Notes under the pieces: model-generated
What the model was told of the DNA's origin: nothing
Seen by the model: only the letters and a program-made list of their open reading frames with translations
Databases searched by the model: none
In this document: positions 1 through 7,326 of the stretch, one piece after another
Layout of the letters: every line of letters begins with the position of its first letter
How positions within the stretch are numbered: the first letter of the stretch is position 1
Position numbers and translations under genes: made by a program
NCBI GenBank assembly: GCA_035506535.1
Contig: DATJPE010000035.1
Coordinates: forward strand, 1-52,895
Direction: 5' to 3'
Length of the DNA: 52,895 nucleotides
Source: Actinomycetes bacterium
GTDB taxonomy: Bacteria; Actinomycetota; Actinomycetes; DATJPE01

Positions 1-229
1 TGCGGCCCGGCCAGGCTGTGGGCTAGGTGGCCGGCGGATCGCTCTCGAAGTGCCTGCCGCTATCGGGCGGTTCGACCGGTGGGCCCGGAGTGACGCTCGC
101 CGGGCTGTAGGGCCGACCAGTTCGGAAGAGGGTCAGCCGGATAGCGATTCGGACCAGCCCGACGATCGGGTCGGAGGAACGGATGGCAACGCGATCCACG
201 TGAGATCCAGAGGGATTGCTTCCAGTCCA

Positions 230-1411
230 TCAGTTCTGGGCGGCCGGTCGCTCGCCGGATGGCCGCGCAACTCGCTGAATGGCCATGTAAACCTCCATCC
301 GCTCGCGGCCCTCTTGGAAGCGTTCTCGCATGAGGTGTGTGTAGATCTCGGCAGTCAGCGTCGGGCTCTTGTGCCCCAGGCGCTGCTGGACCTCGAAGAT
401 CGTCAGCCCGGCGTCGAACATGAGCGAGGCGGCCGTGTGTCGCAGTGTCAGCCAGGTGATCCTGCGTCCCTGGGGTCCGGCGCGCTTGACCGCCTTTGCG
501 AGGACGTCACGCGAGAAGGTGCCGCGCAGGATGTGTGTGCCCCGGTTGCTCGTGAAGAGAAAGTCCTCTCTGTCGGCGCCTGCGCAGTACAGCCGCTGGT
601 GCCGGATGAGGCGGTCCATGACCTCCGAGGGCACGGGTACCGTCCGGGAGTCTTCCGTCTTCGACAGGGCCTCGACATAGGTGTGCGAGCCGTTCTGATT
701 GACGACCACGCGCCCCAGCGTGAGCTCCTTGCGCAGCGGGTTCACGTCGCATATGCGAAGGCCTATGGCTTCGTTCCATCTCGGTCCGAGCCAGGCGCCC
801 ATGAAGATGAGCGCCTCGTAGCGGCCGTTCGTCCGCAGGGCGGCGTAGCGAGGGTCCGGGTCGACGAGCGCGGCCACCAGGCGGTCGACCTCTTGGGCGG
901 TCAGGACGTCGTCGAAGCTCTTGCGCAGACTTGGAAGCTTGGGGAGGCCGATGTCGATACAAGGATCGTCGATCACGCGATCCTTTACGGCCCGCCGAAG
1001 CGGGCCGCGGAGCAGTCCGTAGCACGCGCGCACTGACTGCGGTCCCATGGAGCGCGACAACGCGGCGACCCAGTCGTCGATGTCCGACGGCTTGATGTCG
1101 CAGATCGGCCACTGACCCCAGTACGGGATCACGTGCTTGGCTGCGCGTTGGTCGTCAGTGAAGCGCCGGCTCCTGCTGATCTGGCGAGCGGCCGCCCACG
1201 GGAGGTAGTAGTCGGCGAAGGCGACCTCTCGCCTCTCGCGCGGGACGTATCGGCCCCGTCGAAGCTCCAGCTCGACCTCGGCCTTGCGATCGAGCGCCGC
1301 CTCGGGTGGCGTCCTCGCCGTTCCCCCTTGGAAGCGCTCGGTCCGCTGACGTCCGCTGCGCTCGCGGTAGCGCAGGTCCCAGCCGCCCGCCCGCCGCCGA
1401 AGGCTCGCCAC
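230..1411 (-). CDS. Tyrosine site-specific integrase (phage/ICE type)
   Basis: This is a tyrosine recombinase of about 393 residues that would integrate and excise the element. The N-terminal part (SLRRRAGGWDLRYRER) looks like an arm-binding domain. A SAM-like core-binding domain follows at roughly 70-170, then the catalytic domain. Visible catalytic positions are Arg in PRWNEAIGL, Lys in LSKTEDSR, Arg324 in LRHTAAS, His347 in LGHKS and Tyr357 in IYTHL. The first His of the usual HxxR box appears to be Leu321. I chose GTG at 1411 because GGAGGG stands just upstream and homology-like sequence begins there; the reading frame stays open up to 1528. The gene ends next to the tRNA fragment, as expected for an integrase beside its attachment site. 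Confidence 0.9.
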   Translation of the reverse strand: MASLRRRAGGWDLRYRERSGRQRTERFQGGTARTPPEAALDRKAEVELELRRGRYVPRERREVAFADYYLPWAAARQISRSRRFTDDQRAAKHVIPYWGQWPICDIKPSDIDDWVAALSRSMGPQSVRACYGLLRGPLRRAVKDRVIDDPCIDIGLPKLPSLRKSFDDVLTAQEVDRLVAALVDPDPRYAALRTNGRYEALIFMGAWLGPRWNEAIGLRICDVNPLRKELTLGRVVVNQNGSHTYVEALSKTEDSRTVPVPSEVMDRLIRHQRLYCAGADREDFLFTSNRGTHILRGTFSRDVLAKAVKRAGPQGRRITWLTLRHTAASLMFDAGLTIFEVQQRLGHKSPTLTAEIYTHLMRERFQEGRERMEVYMAIQRVARPSGERPAAQN

Positions 1412-1548
1412 ATGCCCTCCAAGATGATCTTGACCACACTTTGACCACAGCCGAAGCGATACTGGCCAGTAACCAACAACACCGACCAACACGAATAACC
1501 GCAGGTCAGAGGCCATTTTGTCACACATCGAGGACGGCGACGAGAGGG

Positions 1549-1603
1549 CTCAGAATGCACTCTCAAGGCGGTAGCGCGGGTTCGAATCCCGTCGGGGCTA
1601 CCA
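1549..1603 (+). other. Displaced 3' tRNA fragment (att site)
   Basis: The T-arm GCGGG-TTCGAAT-CCCGT lies at 1576-1592. The acceptor strand CGGGGCT, discriminator A and CCA follow at 1593-1603. No matching 5' acceptor strand (AGCCCCG) or D-arm lies upstream, so this is not a working tRNA gene. An anticodon-loop-like CTCAGAA at 1549-1555 followed by a long variable-type segment hints at tRNA-Leu(CAG). The flanking stem pairs poorly, so the isotype is tentative. Confidence 0.75.
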
Positions 1604-1677
1604 CTGTCGCGCCGGTCCGGACGGCGCGCCCAGCGGGTCATCGACCGGGTCAGCGACTTCTCAGGGCACGTGACCGG

Positions 1678-2451
1678 TCACCCCGACACCTCGGCCGTCC
1701 AGAGCACCAGTCGTGTGCGGTCCGCGCGGAAGAGGTCCCGGGCGAACTCCACCGGCGTCCCGGTCGCGTCGAGCGCGACCCGGGTCACGAGCATGAGCGG
1801 GGCTCCCGGCGGTGTGCCGAGCAGCGCGCAGTCGGCGTCGCCGGCGATGACCGGTTCGAGCGTCTCGCGCAGGCGGACAGGGTGACGGCCCCAGTCCGAT
1901 GCGAGCAACGCGTAGAGCGAGCCCTCGAGGTCGCGGTCGAGGAGGTCCGGGAACAGCCGGCCGGGGAACCAGGACTCCTCGAGGGCAACGGGCTCCCCGT
2001 CCGCGGAACGCACCCGGCGTACGCGCAGGGTCGAGGTGCCGGTGGACAGACCCAGGGCCTGGGCGACCTCACGCGGCGCGCGTACCCGCTCCGCCGCCAG
2101 GACCCGGGCACCGGGCGCCATGCCGCTGCGGCGCATCTGCTCGCTGAACCCGGTCACCGACGCGAGGTCGCACTCGACGACCCGGGGCGACCCGACGTAG
2201 GTGCCTCCCGCGCGGCCGAGCCGGCGGACGACCAGCCCCCTGCCCTCGAGGGAGGCCAGCGCCTGGCGCAGCGTCATCCGCGACACGCCCAGGTGCGCAG
2301 CAAGCTCTCGTTCCGGCGGCAGCCGGTCGCCGGACCGGAACGCGCCGGTCGCGAAGGCGTCGTGGAACCAGCGCTCGATCTGCTCGTGCACGGGCGCCCC
2401 GTCGCGGCTGTCGAACCGGGGCGGTGTCACCGTGCGCTGCGCCGAGCTCAT
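1678..2451 (-). CDS. GntR-family (HutC/DasR subfamily) transcriptional regulator
   Basis: This 257-residue regulator has an N-terminal winged helix (about residues 15-85, with PPERELAAHLGVSRMTLRQAL as the helix-turn-helix) and a C-terminal UTRA effector domain of the chorismate-lyase fold (about 105-250). That arrangement defines the HutC subfamily. It is divergent from the amine operon at 2494 and most likely represses it, with the amine or a phosphorylated or glutamylated derivative as inducer. The DasR-type half-site palindrome GGTCTAGACC lies 2 bases before its own start, so autoregulation is expected. The ATG at 2451 fits the family N-terminus; the longer open frame upstream runs into the divergent gene and is a shadow. 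The effector is not known. Confidence 0.88.
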   Translation of the reverse strand: MSSAQRTVTPPRFDSRDGAPVHEQIERWFHDAFATGAFRSGDRLPPERELAAHLGVSRMTLRQALASLEGRGLVVRRLGRAGGTYVGSPRVVECDLASVTGFSEQMRRSGMAPGARVLAAERVRAPREVAQALGLSTGTSTLRVRRVRSADGEPVALEESWFPGRLFPDLLDRDLEGSLYALLASDWGRHPVRLRETLEPVIAGDADCALLGTPPGAPLMLVTRVALDATGTPVEFARDLFRADRTRLVLWTAEVSG

Positions 2452-2453
2452 TG

Positions 2454-2463
2454 GGTCTAGACC
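2454..2463. promoter_or_regulatory. Putative GntR/HutC operator, GGTCTAGACC
   Basis: This perfect 10-bp palindrome lies between the divergent regulator (start 2451) and the amine operon (start 2494). It is identical to the core of the DasR-responsive element known from Streptomyces, and HutC-type regulators commonly bind GGTnTAnACC-like sites. It covers the expected transcription start of the regulator and overlaps the -35 region of the operon, so one dimer could repress both. Confidence 0.65.
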
Positions 2464-2486
2464 GTAGTGGGACTCCCCGCTACCTT
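2458..2486 (+). promoter_or_regulatory. Candidate promoter of the amine operon
   Basis: TACCTT at 2481-2486 fits the actinobacterial -10 pattern TAnnnT. TAGACC at 2458-2463, 17 bases upstream, matches TTGACA in four positions. The ATG at 2494 is 7 bases after the -10, so the transcript is probably leaderless. On the other strand TACGGT (2466-2461) is 9 bases before the regulator's ATG. Confidence 0.5.
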
Positions 2487-2493
2487 GCGACCC

Positions 2494-3399
2494 ATGGCAG
2501 CGCTGCCGCTCGACGCGGTCCTCGACCGCGTCGACGTGCTGTCCGGCCGCCCCCGCACGATCAGCGACCTCGGAGGGGGACTGACCAACACCAACCTGCG
2601 GGTCACGACGGATGACGGTGACTACGTCGTGCGGCTGTCCGCCAACACGACCGGCCTGCTCGGCATCGACCGTGACGCCGAGTACGCCAACTCGGTGCGG
2701 GCCCACGCCGCCGGCGTCGGGGCGGAGGTCGTGGCCTACCTGCCCGAGGAGCACGTCCTCGTGATCCGCTTCCTGCCCGGCCGCACGCTGGACGCCGCCG
2801 ACGTCGCGCCGCGCACCGCTCGTATCGCCGCGGCGCTGCGCGCGTTGCACGCGGGGCCGTCCTTCGTGTCGGACTTCGACATGCGGACCATCCGTCGCCG
2901 CTACCTCGACGTGGTCCTGGCCGAGGGGTTCCCGATCCCGGCGGACTACCTGGACCTCGCCCCGGCGTACGAGCGTCTCGAGGACGCCCTCGCGCTGGAG
3001 CCGGAGTCGTTCGTCCCGTGCAACAACGACCTGCTCGCCGCCAACTTCATCGACGACGGCGAGCGGATCTGGATCATCGACTACGAGTACGCCGGGCAGA
3101 ACGAGCCCTCCTTCGAGCTCGGCAACCTGGCGAGCGAGAACGGACTCGACGAGGCGCAGACGGCTGCGCTCGTCACGGCCTACTGGGGTGCCCCCGACGA
3201 CCGGAAGGTGGCACGGGCCCTCGCCTGGGCCCTCCTCGCGCGCTACGGGTGGACGCTGTGGGCGGCCATCCAGACCGCCGTCTCGGAGATCGACTTCGAC
3301 TTCGCGTCCTGGGGCATGGAGAAGTACGCCGTCGCACGCGAGGCCGGGCTCGACGGCACGCTGGACACCCTGCGGGTCCGGCTCGGAGCCCCCCGATGA
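2494..3399 (+). CDS. Choline/ethanolamine-kinase-like phosphotransferase (APH fold)
   Basis: This is a 301-residue protein of the choline kinase/aminoglycoside phosphotransferase fold. The N-lobe has GGGLTNTNLRV as the nucleotide loop and DYVVRLSA as the ATP-lysine region (Arg replaces the usual Lys). The C-lobe has the catalytic-loop motif NNDLLAANF, in which Asn stands where many relatives have His, and the metal-binding segment IIDYEYAG. The substrate is probably a small amino alcohol or amine rather than a drug, because the gene opens an amine-catabolic operon. I prefer ATG 2494 over GTG 2467 because a -10 sequence ends 7 bases before it. Its stop overlaps the next start as ATGA. Confidence 0.75.
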   Translation: MAALPLDAVLDRVDVLSGRPRTISDLGGGLTNTNLRVTTDDGDYVVRLSANTTGLLGIDRDAEYANSVRAHAAGVGAEVVAYLPEEHVLVIRFLPGRTLDAADVAPRTARIAAALRALHAGPSFVSDFDMRTIRRRYLDVVLAEGFPIPADYLDLAPAYERLEDALALEPESFVPCNNDLLAANFIDDGERIWIIDYEYAGQNEPSFELGNLASENGLDEAQTAALVTAYWGAPDDRKVARALAWALLARYGWTLWAAIQTAVSEIDFDFASWGMEKYAVAREAGLDGTLDTLRVRLGAPR

Positions 3400-5834
3400 G
3401 CAGCGACCTGCCCCAGCGGGCCCGCATCGTCGTCGTTGGCGGCGGTGTGGGCGGAGCGAGCATCGCCTACCACCTCGCCCAGCGCGGGGAGACCGACGTC
3501 CTCGTGCTCGAGCGCTCCGAGCTCACGTCCGGCTCCACGTTCCACTCCGCGGGCCTCGTGGGCCAGCTGCGCGGCTCTGTCGTGCTGACCCGGATGATGA
3601 TGGACAGCGCCGAGCTCTACCGAAAGCTCGCCGGGGATCCCGACACCGACCCCGGCTGGATCGAGTGCGGCGGGATCCGGCTCGCCTGCAGCCCGGAGCG
3701 CATGGAGGAGCTGGAGCGTCAGGTCGGCTGGGCGGAGTCCTTCGGGCTGCCGCTGCAGCGCATCACCGCCGCCGAGGCCGAGGCCCTCTTCCCCCCGATG
3801 TCCACCGAGCGCGTCCTCGGTGCCACCTACCTCGCGACGGACGGCTACCTTGACCCGTCACGGCTCACCTACGTCCTCGCGGCCGAGGCCCGCCGGGCCG
3901 GCGTACGCATCGCGGAGCGCACGCGACTGCTCGGCATCGACGTCGTCCGCGGTGCCGTTCGGGGGGTGCGCACCGACAGGGGAGACGTGGAGTGCGAGCT
4001 CGTCGTCGATGCAGCCGGGATGTACGCGGCCGAGGTCGCCCGCCTGGTCGGCGTGCGCGTCCCCATCGTCCCGATGAGTCATCAGTACGTCGTCACGATG
4101 CCCTTCCGCGACCTGGAGCCGGGCGCACCGCGTCTCCCGACCCTGCGCGACCCTGACCTATTGGTGTACTTCCGTGAGGAGGGCGCCGGGCTGGTCATGG
4201 GCGGCTACGAGCGCGACCCCAGCCCGTTCGCCCTCGGCTCCGACGGCTTCGACGCGGTGCCGGCCGACTTCAACGGCCGGCTGCTCGCCGAAGACTGGCC
4301 TCGGCTGGAGGAGATCACCACGAACTCGGTGGTGCGGGTGCCGGCGATGGCCGACGTCGAGCTGCGTCAGGTCGTCAACGGCCCGGAGGGGTTCACCCCC
4401 GACAACGAGTTCTGTCTCGGGCCGAGCGAGGTGACGGGCTTCTGGGTCGCGGCCGGCTTCTGCGCCCATGGCATCGCCGGCGCCGGCGGGATGGGCAAGG
4501 TCATGGCCGACTGGCTGGTCGACGGCGACCCGGGGATGGATCTCTGGGAGATGGACGTGCGCCGCTTCGGGGCGCACTACGGCTCGCCGACGTACACGCT
4601 GGCCCGCGTCCTGGAGAACTACTCGACCTACTACGACATCCGCTACCCGGGTCAGGAACGTACCTCCGGACGGCCCCTTCGGATGTCCCCCGCCTATCCG
4701 TGGCACGAGGCGCACGGCGCGGTCTTCGGCGAGAAGGGCGGCTGGGAGCGGGTCAACTACTACGCCCCCCACGAGCGTCTCGGGGACGCCGGGCGCCGAC
4801 CGCTGGGCTGGGCCGGTCACCTGTGGTCGCCGGCGATCGAGGCGGAGCATCGGGCGACTCGCGAGCACGTGGGGCTGTTCGACGAGACGTCGTTCGCGAA
4901 GATCGAGGTGTCCGGTCCGGACGCCGCGACGCTGCTCGAACGACTCTGCGATAACCGGGTGGCGGGCGCGGTCGGCCGTGTGACGTACACGCAGATGCTG
5001 AACCGGCGCGGTGGGGTGGAGTGCGACTTCACCGTGGCCCGACTGGGGGAGCAGGTCTTCCACATCGTCACGGGCACCGCCTTCGGCGGCCACGACCTGT
5101 CGTGGATCCGCCGGCACGCAGTCGGGGACGTCACCGTGCGCGACGTCACCTCGGCCTGGGCCTGCTACGGGATCTGGGGCCCGATGGCTCGCGACGTGCT
5201 CCAGCCACTCACTCCCCAGAGCCTGGACAACGAGGCCTTCCCCTACATGTCCGCGCGGCTGACCACGGTCGGGGGTGCGCCGGCGCGACTGCTTCGGGTC
5301 ACCTTCGTCGGCGAGCTCGGCTGGGAGGTGTACGTCCCCATGGAGCACGGCGCCGCGGTCTGGCGGCTGCTCGCCGATGCCACCGACGCGGCCGGCGGCA
5401 TGCCCTGCGGCTATAAGGCCATCGACTCGTTGCGCGCCGAGAAGGGGTACCGGTACTGGGGCAGCGACGTGACCGGCGACGAGACGCCGTACGAGGCCGG
5501 ACTCGGCTTCTGCGTGCGCGCCGACAAGTCCTTCGTGGGCTCCGACACCCTCGACCCGGAGCCGTTGCGGCGATTGGTCTGCTTGACCCTCGACGACCCG
5601 CAGCGAGCCGTCCTCGGCAACGAGCCGGTCCGTGTCGAGGGGCGCACTGTTGGGAGGGTCACCAGCGGAGCCATCGGCCATACCGTGGACGCCTCGATCG
5701 CCTTCGCCTATCTCCCTCGGTCCGCGACCGTCCCCGGCACCCGCACCGAGGTGCTGGTGTTCGGCGAGTGGGTCGGCGCGACGGTGCGCCAGGAGCCCTT
5801 GTACGACCCGTCCGGCGAGAGGGTTCGCTCATGA
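3396..5834 (+). CDS. FAD-dependent amine oxidoreductase fused to GcvT folate domain (sarcosine/dimethylglycine dehydrogenase type)
   Basis: This 812-residue fusion begins with a DAO-type FAD domain: GGGVGGAS at 15-22 binds the dinucleotide, and SGSTFHSAG contains His50, which aligns with the His that carries covalent FAD in mammalian dimethylglycine dehydrogenase. A linker domain follows at roughly 375-430. An aminomethyltransferase (GcvT) domain starts near 470, with ECDFTV and GELGWEVYVP, and a GcvT C-terminal barrel lies near 710-800. Such enzymes oxidise secondary or tertiary N-methyl amines and pass the one-carbon unit to tetrahydrofolate. The gene overlaps the kinase gene by ATGA. Next to a glutamine-synthetase-like ligase it may oxidise a gamma-glutamyl amine, as PuuB does, but PuuB has no folate domain. 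The substrate is unproven. Confidence 0.88.
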   Translation: MSSDLPQRARIVVVGGGVGGASIAYHLAQRGETDVLVLERSELTSGSTFHSAGLVGQLRGSVVLTRMMMDSAELYRKLAGDPDTDPGWIECGGIRLACSPERMEELERQVGWAESFGLPLQRITAAEAEALFPPMSTERVLGATYLATDGYLDPSRLTYVLAAEARRAGVRIAERTRLLGIDVVRGAVRGVRTDRGDVECELVVDAAGMYAAEVARLVGVRVPIVPMSHQYVVTMPFRDLEPGAPRLPTLRDPDLLVYFREEGAGLVMGGYERDPSPFALGSDGFDAVPADFNGRLLAEDWPRLEEITTNSVVRVPAMADVELRQVVNGPEGFTPDNEFCLGPSEVTGFWVAAGFCAHGIAGAGGMGKVMADWLVDGDPGMDLWEMDVRRFGAHYGSPTYTLARVLENYSTYYDIRYPGQERTSGRPLRMSPAYPWHEAHGAVFGEKGGWERVNYYAPHERLGDAGRRPLGWAGHLWSPAIEAEHRATREHVGLFDETSFAKIEVSGPDAATLLERLCDNRVAGAVGRVTYTQMLNRRGGVECDFTVARLGEQVFHIVTGTAFGGHDLSWIRRHAVGDVTVRDVTSAWACYGIWGPMARDVLQPLTPQSLDNEAFPYMSARLTTVGGAPARLLRVTFVGELGWEVYVPMEHGAAVWRLLADATDAAGGMPCGYKAIDSLRAEKGYRYWGSDVTGDETPYEAGLGFCVRADKSFVGSDTLDPEPLRRLVCLTLDDPQRAVLGNEPVRVEGRTVGRVTSGAIGHTVDASIAFAYLPRSATVPGTRTEVLVFGEWVGATVRQEPLYDPSGERVRS

Positions 5835-5956
5835 GGGAGTCGACGATCTCCTCCGATCGAGCCCTGGGACACGACGAATTCCGTAGCCTCGTTGCGCCGT
5901 TCGCGTCACCCACGCAGCGGATCATGAGGCCCGTGACGACCCGGAAGGCGACGTGA
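5831..5956 (+). CDS. Small ORF (41 residues) between oxidase and ligase genes
   Basis: This small frame starts with an ATG that overlaps the oxidase stop (ATGA) and ends with a TGA that overlaps the ligase start (GTGATGA). It encodes a basic, Ser/Thr/Arg-rich peptide (MRESTISSDRALGHDEF...) with no membrane segment, signal peptide or motif that I recognise. It could be a real small protein, or a device that carries ribosomes from the oxidase gene to the ligase gene. If it is not translated, the oxidase and ligase genes are separated by about 120 bases without an obvious Shine-Dalgarno sequence. Confidence 0.4.
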   Translation: MRESTISSDRALGHDEFRSLVAPFASPTQRIMRPVTTRKAT

Positions 5957-7326
5957 TGAGCATGTCGACGGCCACCCTCGACCTCGAAGGGCTGCGAACG
6001 CGCGTCGACCGCGGGGAGATCCACACCGTGGTGCTCGCGATCGTGGACATGCAGGGCCGCCTGCAGGGCAAGCGCCTGCATGCCGCCTACTTCCTCGAGG
6101 ACGTCGTCGCGCACGGCACGGAGGGGTGCAACTACCTGCTCGCCGTGGACGTGGACATGAACACGGTGGACGGGTACCGGATGTCCTCGTGGGACAAGGG
6201 CTACGGGGACTTCGTCATGCATCCGGACTTCAGCACGCTGCGGGTGCTGCCCTGGCACGAGGGCACCGCCTTCCTCTTCGCCGACCTGTCCTGGGAGGAC
6301 GGCAGCGACGTCCTCGCCTCGCCGCGGCAGATCCTTCGCCGGCAGACCGCCCGACTCGCCGAGCAGGGCATGGTCGCCCTCGTGGGGACCGAGCTGGAGT
6401 TCATCGTCTTCGACGACACCTACGAGTCGTTGTGGGCGACCGGCTATCGCGACCCGCACCCGTCCAACCTCTACAACGTCGACTACTCGATCCTGGGCAC
6501 GTCGCGCATCGAGCCCTTGCTGCGTCGCATCCGGCTCGGCATGTCCGGTGCCGGCATGCAGGTCGAGTCGGCCAAGGGCGAGTGCAACCTGGGCCAGCAC
6601 GAGATCGCCTTCAAGTACGCCGAGGCGCTGCGAACCTGCGACAACCACTCGCTGTACAAGACCGGGTCGAAGGAGATCGCCGCCCAGGAGGGCCAGGCAA
6701 TCACCTTCATGGCGAAGTTCAACGAGCGCGAGGGCAACTCCTGCCACATCCATCTCTCGTTCCGCTCCGGCGATGGTGACCCCGTCCTCGCCGGCGAGGG
6801 CCACCACGACGAAGGGCTGTCCTCGGTCGGGAAGGCGTTCGTCGCCGGACAGCTCGCTCACCTCGAGGAGCTGACCCTCTTCCTCGCCCCCAACATCAAC
6901 TCCTACAAGCGCTACGTCGAGGGATCCTTCGCCCCGACCGCGGTGAAGTGGGGCCGCGACAACCGCACCTGCGCGTTCCGCCTGGTCGGCCACGGACCGT
7001 CGCTGCGACTGGAGTGCCGGGTGCCTGGTGGCGACGTGAACCCTTACCTCGCGGTAGCGGGTCTCGTCGCCGCAGGGTTGGACGGCATCGAGCGCGACCT
7101 CGAGCTCGAGGCGCCATACTCCGGCAACGCCTACCTCGCCGGCGAGCGTCGCGTCCCCGAGTCCCTGTCAGATGCGCTCGCCCTGTGGGAGGGCAGCACG
7201 TGGGTACGCGAGGTCTTCGGCGAGGAGGTCCACGAGCACTACGCCAACATGGCGCGGGTCGAGCTCGCCGCCTTCAACCGTGCAGTCACCGACTGGGAGC
7301 GATTGCGGGGGTTCGAGCGGCTGTGA
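5956..7326 (+). CDS. Glutamine-synthetase-like gamma-glutamyl-amine ligase (PuuA/GlnA4 type)
   Basis: This 456-residue protein has the full glutamine synthetase layout. The N-terminal beta-grasp has VDMQGRLQGKRL at about 28-39. The catalytic barrel has the metal-binding GTELEF, CHIHLSF, NINSYKRY in the glutamate-binding region, RTCAFR, and RLECRVPGGDVNPYLA. Divergent relatives (PuuA for putrescine, Streptomyces GlnA3 and GlnA4 for polyamines and ethanolamine) join glutamate to an amine with ATP. Neighbouring aldehyde dehydrogenase, permease and gamma-glutamyl hydrolase genes favour this over ammonia assimilation. Possible starts are GTG 5953, ATG 5956 and ATG 5962. I chose 5956; the preceding small ORF stop overlaps it. 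The gene shares a GTGA overlap with the next gene. Confidence 0.85.
   Translation: MSMSTATLDLEGLRTRVDRGEIHTVVLAIVDMQGRLQGKRLHAAYFLEDVVAHGTEGCNYLLAVDVDMNTVDGYRMSSWDKGYGDFVMHPDFSTLRVLPWHEGTAFLFADLSWEDGSDVLASPRQILRRQTARLAEQGMVALVGTELEFIVFDDTYESLWATGYRDPHPSNLYNVDYSILGTSRIEPLLRRIRLGMSGAGMQVESAKGECNLGQHEIAFKYAEALRTCDNHSLYKTGSKEIAAQEGQAITFMAKFNEREGNSCHIHLSFRSGDGDPVLAGEGHHDEGLSSVGKAFVAGQLAHLEELTLFLAPNINSYKRYVEGSFAPTAVKWGRDNRTCAFRLVGHGPSLRLECRVPGGDVNPYLAVAGLVAAGLDGIERDLELEAPYSGNAYLAGERRVPESLSDALALWEGSTWVREVFGEEVHEHYANMARVELAAFNRAVTDWERLRGFERL

Larger units (their letters stand above)
1..1603. mobile_element. Right end of a tRNA-integrated element
   Basis: The segment holds an integrase gene on the minus strand and, just outside its 5' end, a 3' tRNA fragment with CCA. 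When an element integrates into the 3' half of a tRNA gene, the tRNA is rebuilt at one end and the displaced 3' piece is left at the other. The fragment reads left to right, so the body of the element and the intact tRNA should lie to the left, outside the window. The stretch at about 1440-1530 looks more AT-rich than its surroundings, which fits foreign DNA. Bases 1-229, beyond the integrase stop, show no gene I can support. Confidence 0.7.

Noticed and set aside
50-1036. 328-residue plus-strand frame over the integrase
   Set aside because: The minus-strand integrase has catalytic motifs. The plus frame has none.
4158-5681. 507-residue minus-strand frame over the oxidase-GcvT gene
   Set aside because: No recognisable domain, and the plus-strand protein is continuous with both expected domains.
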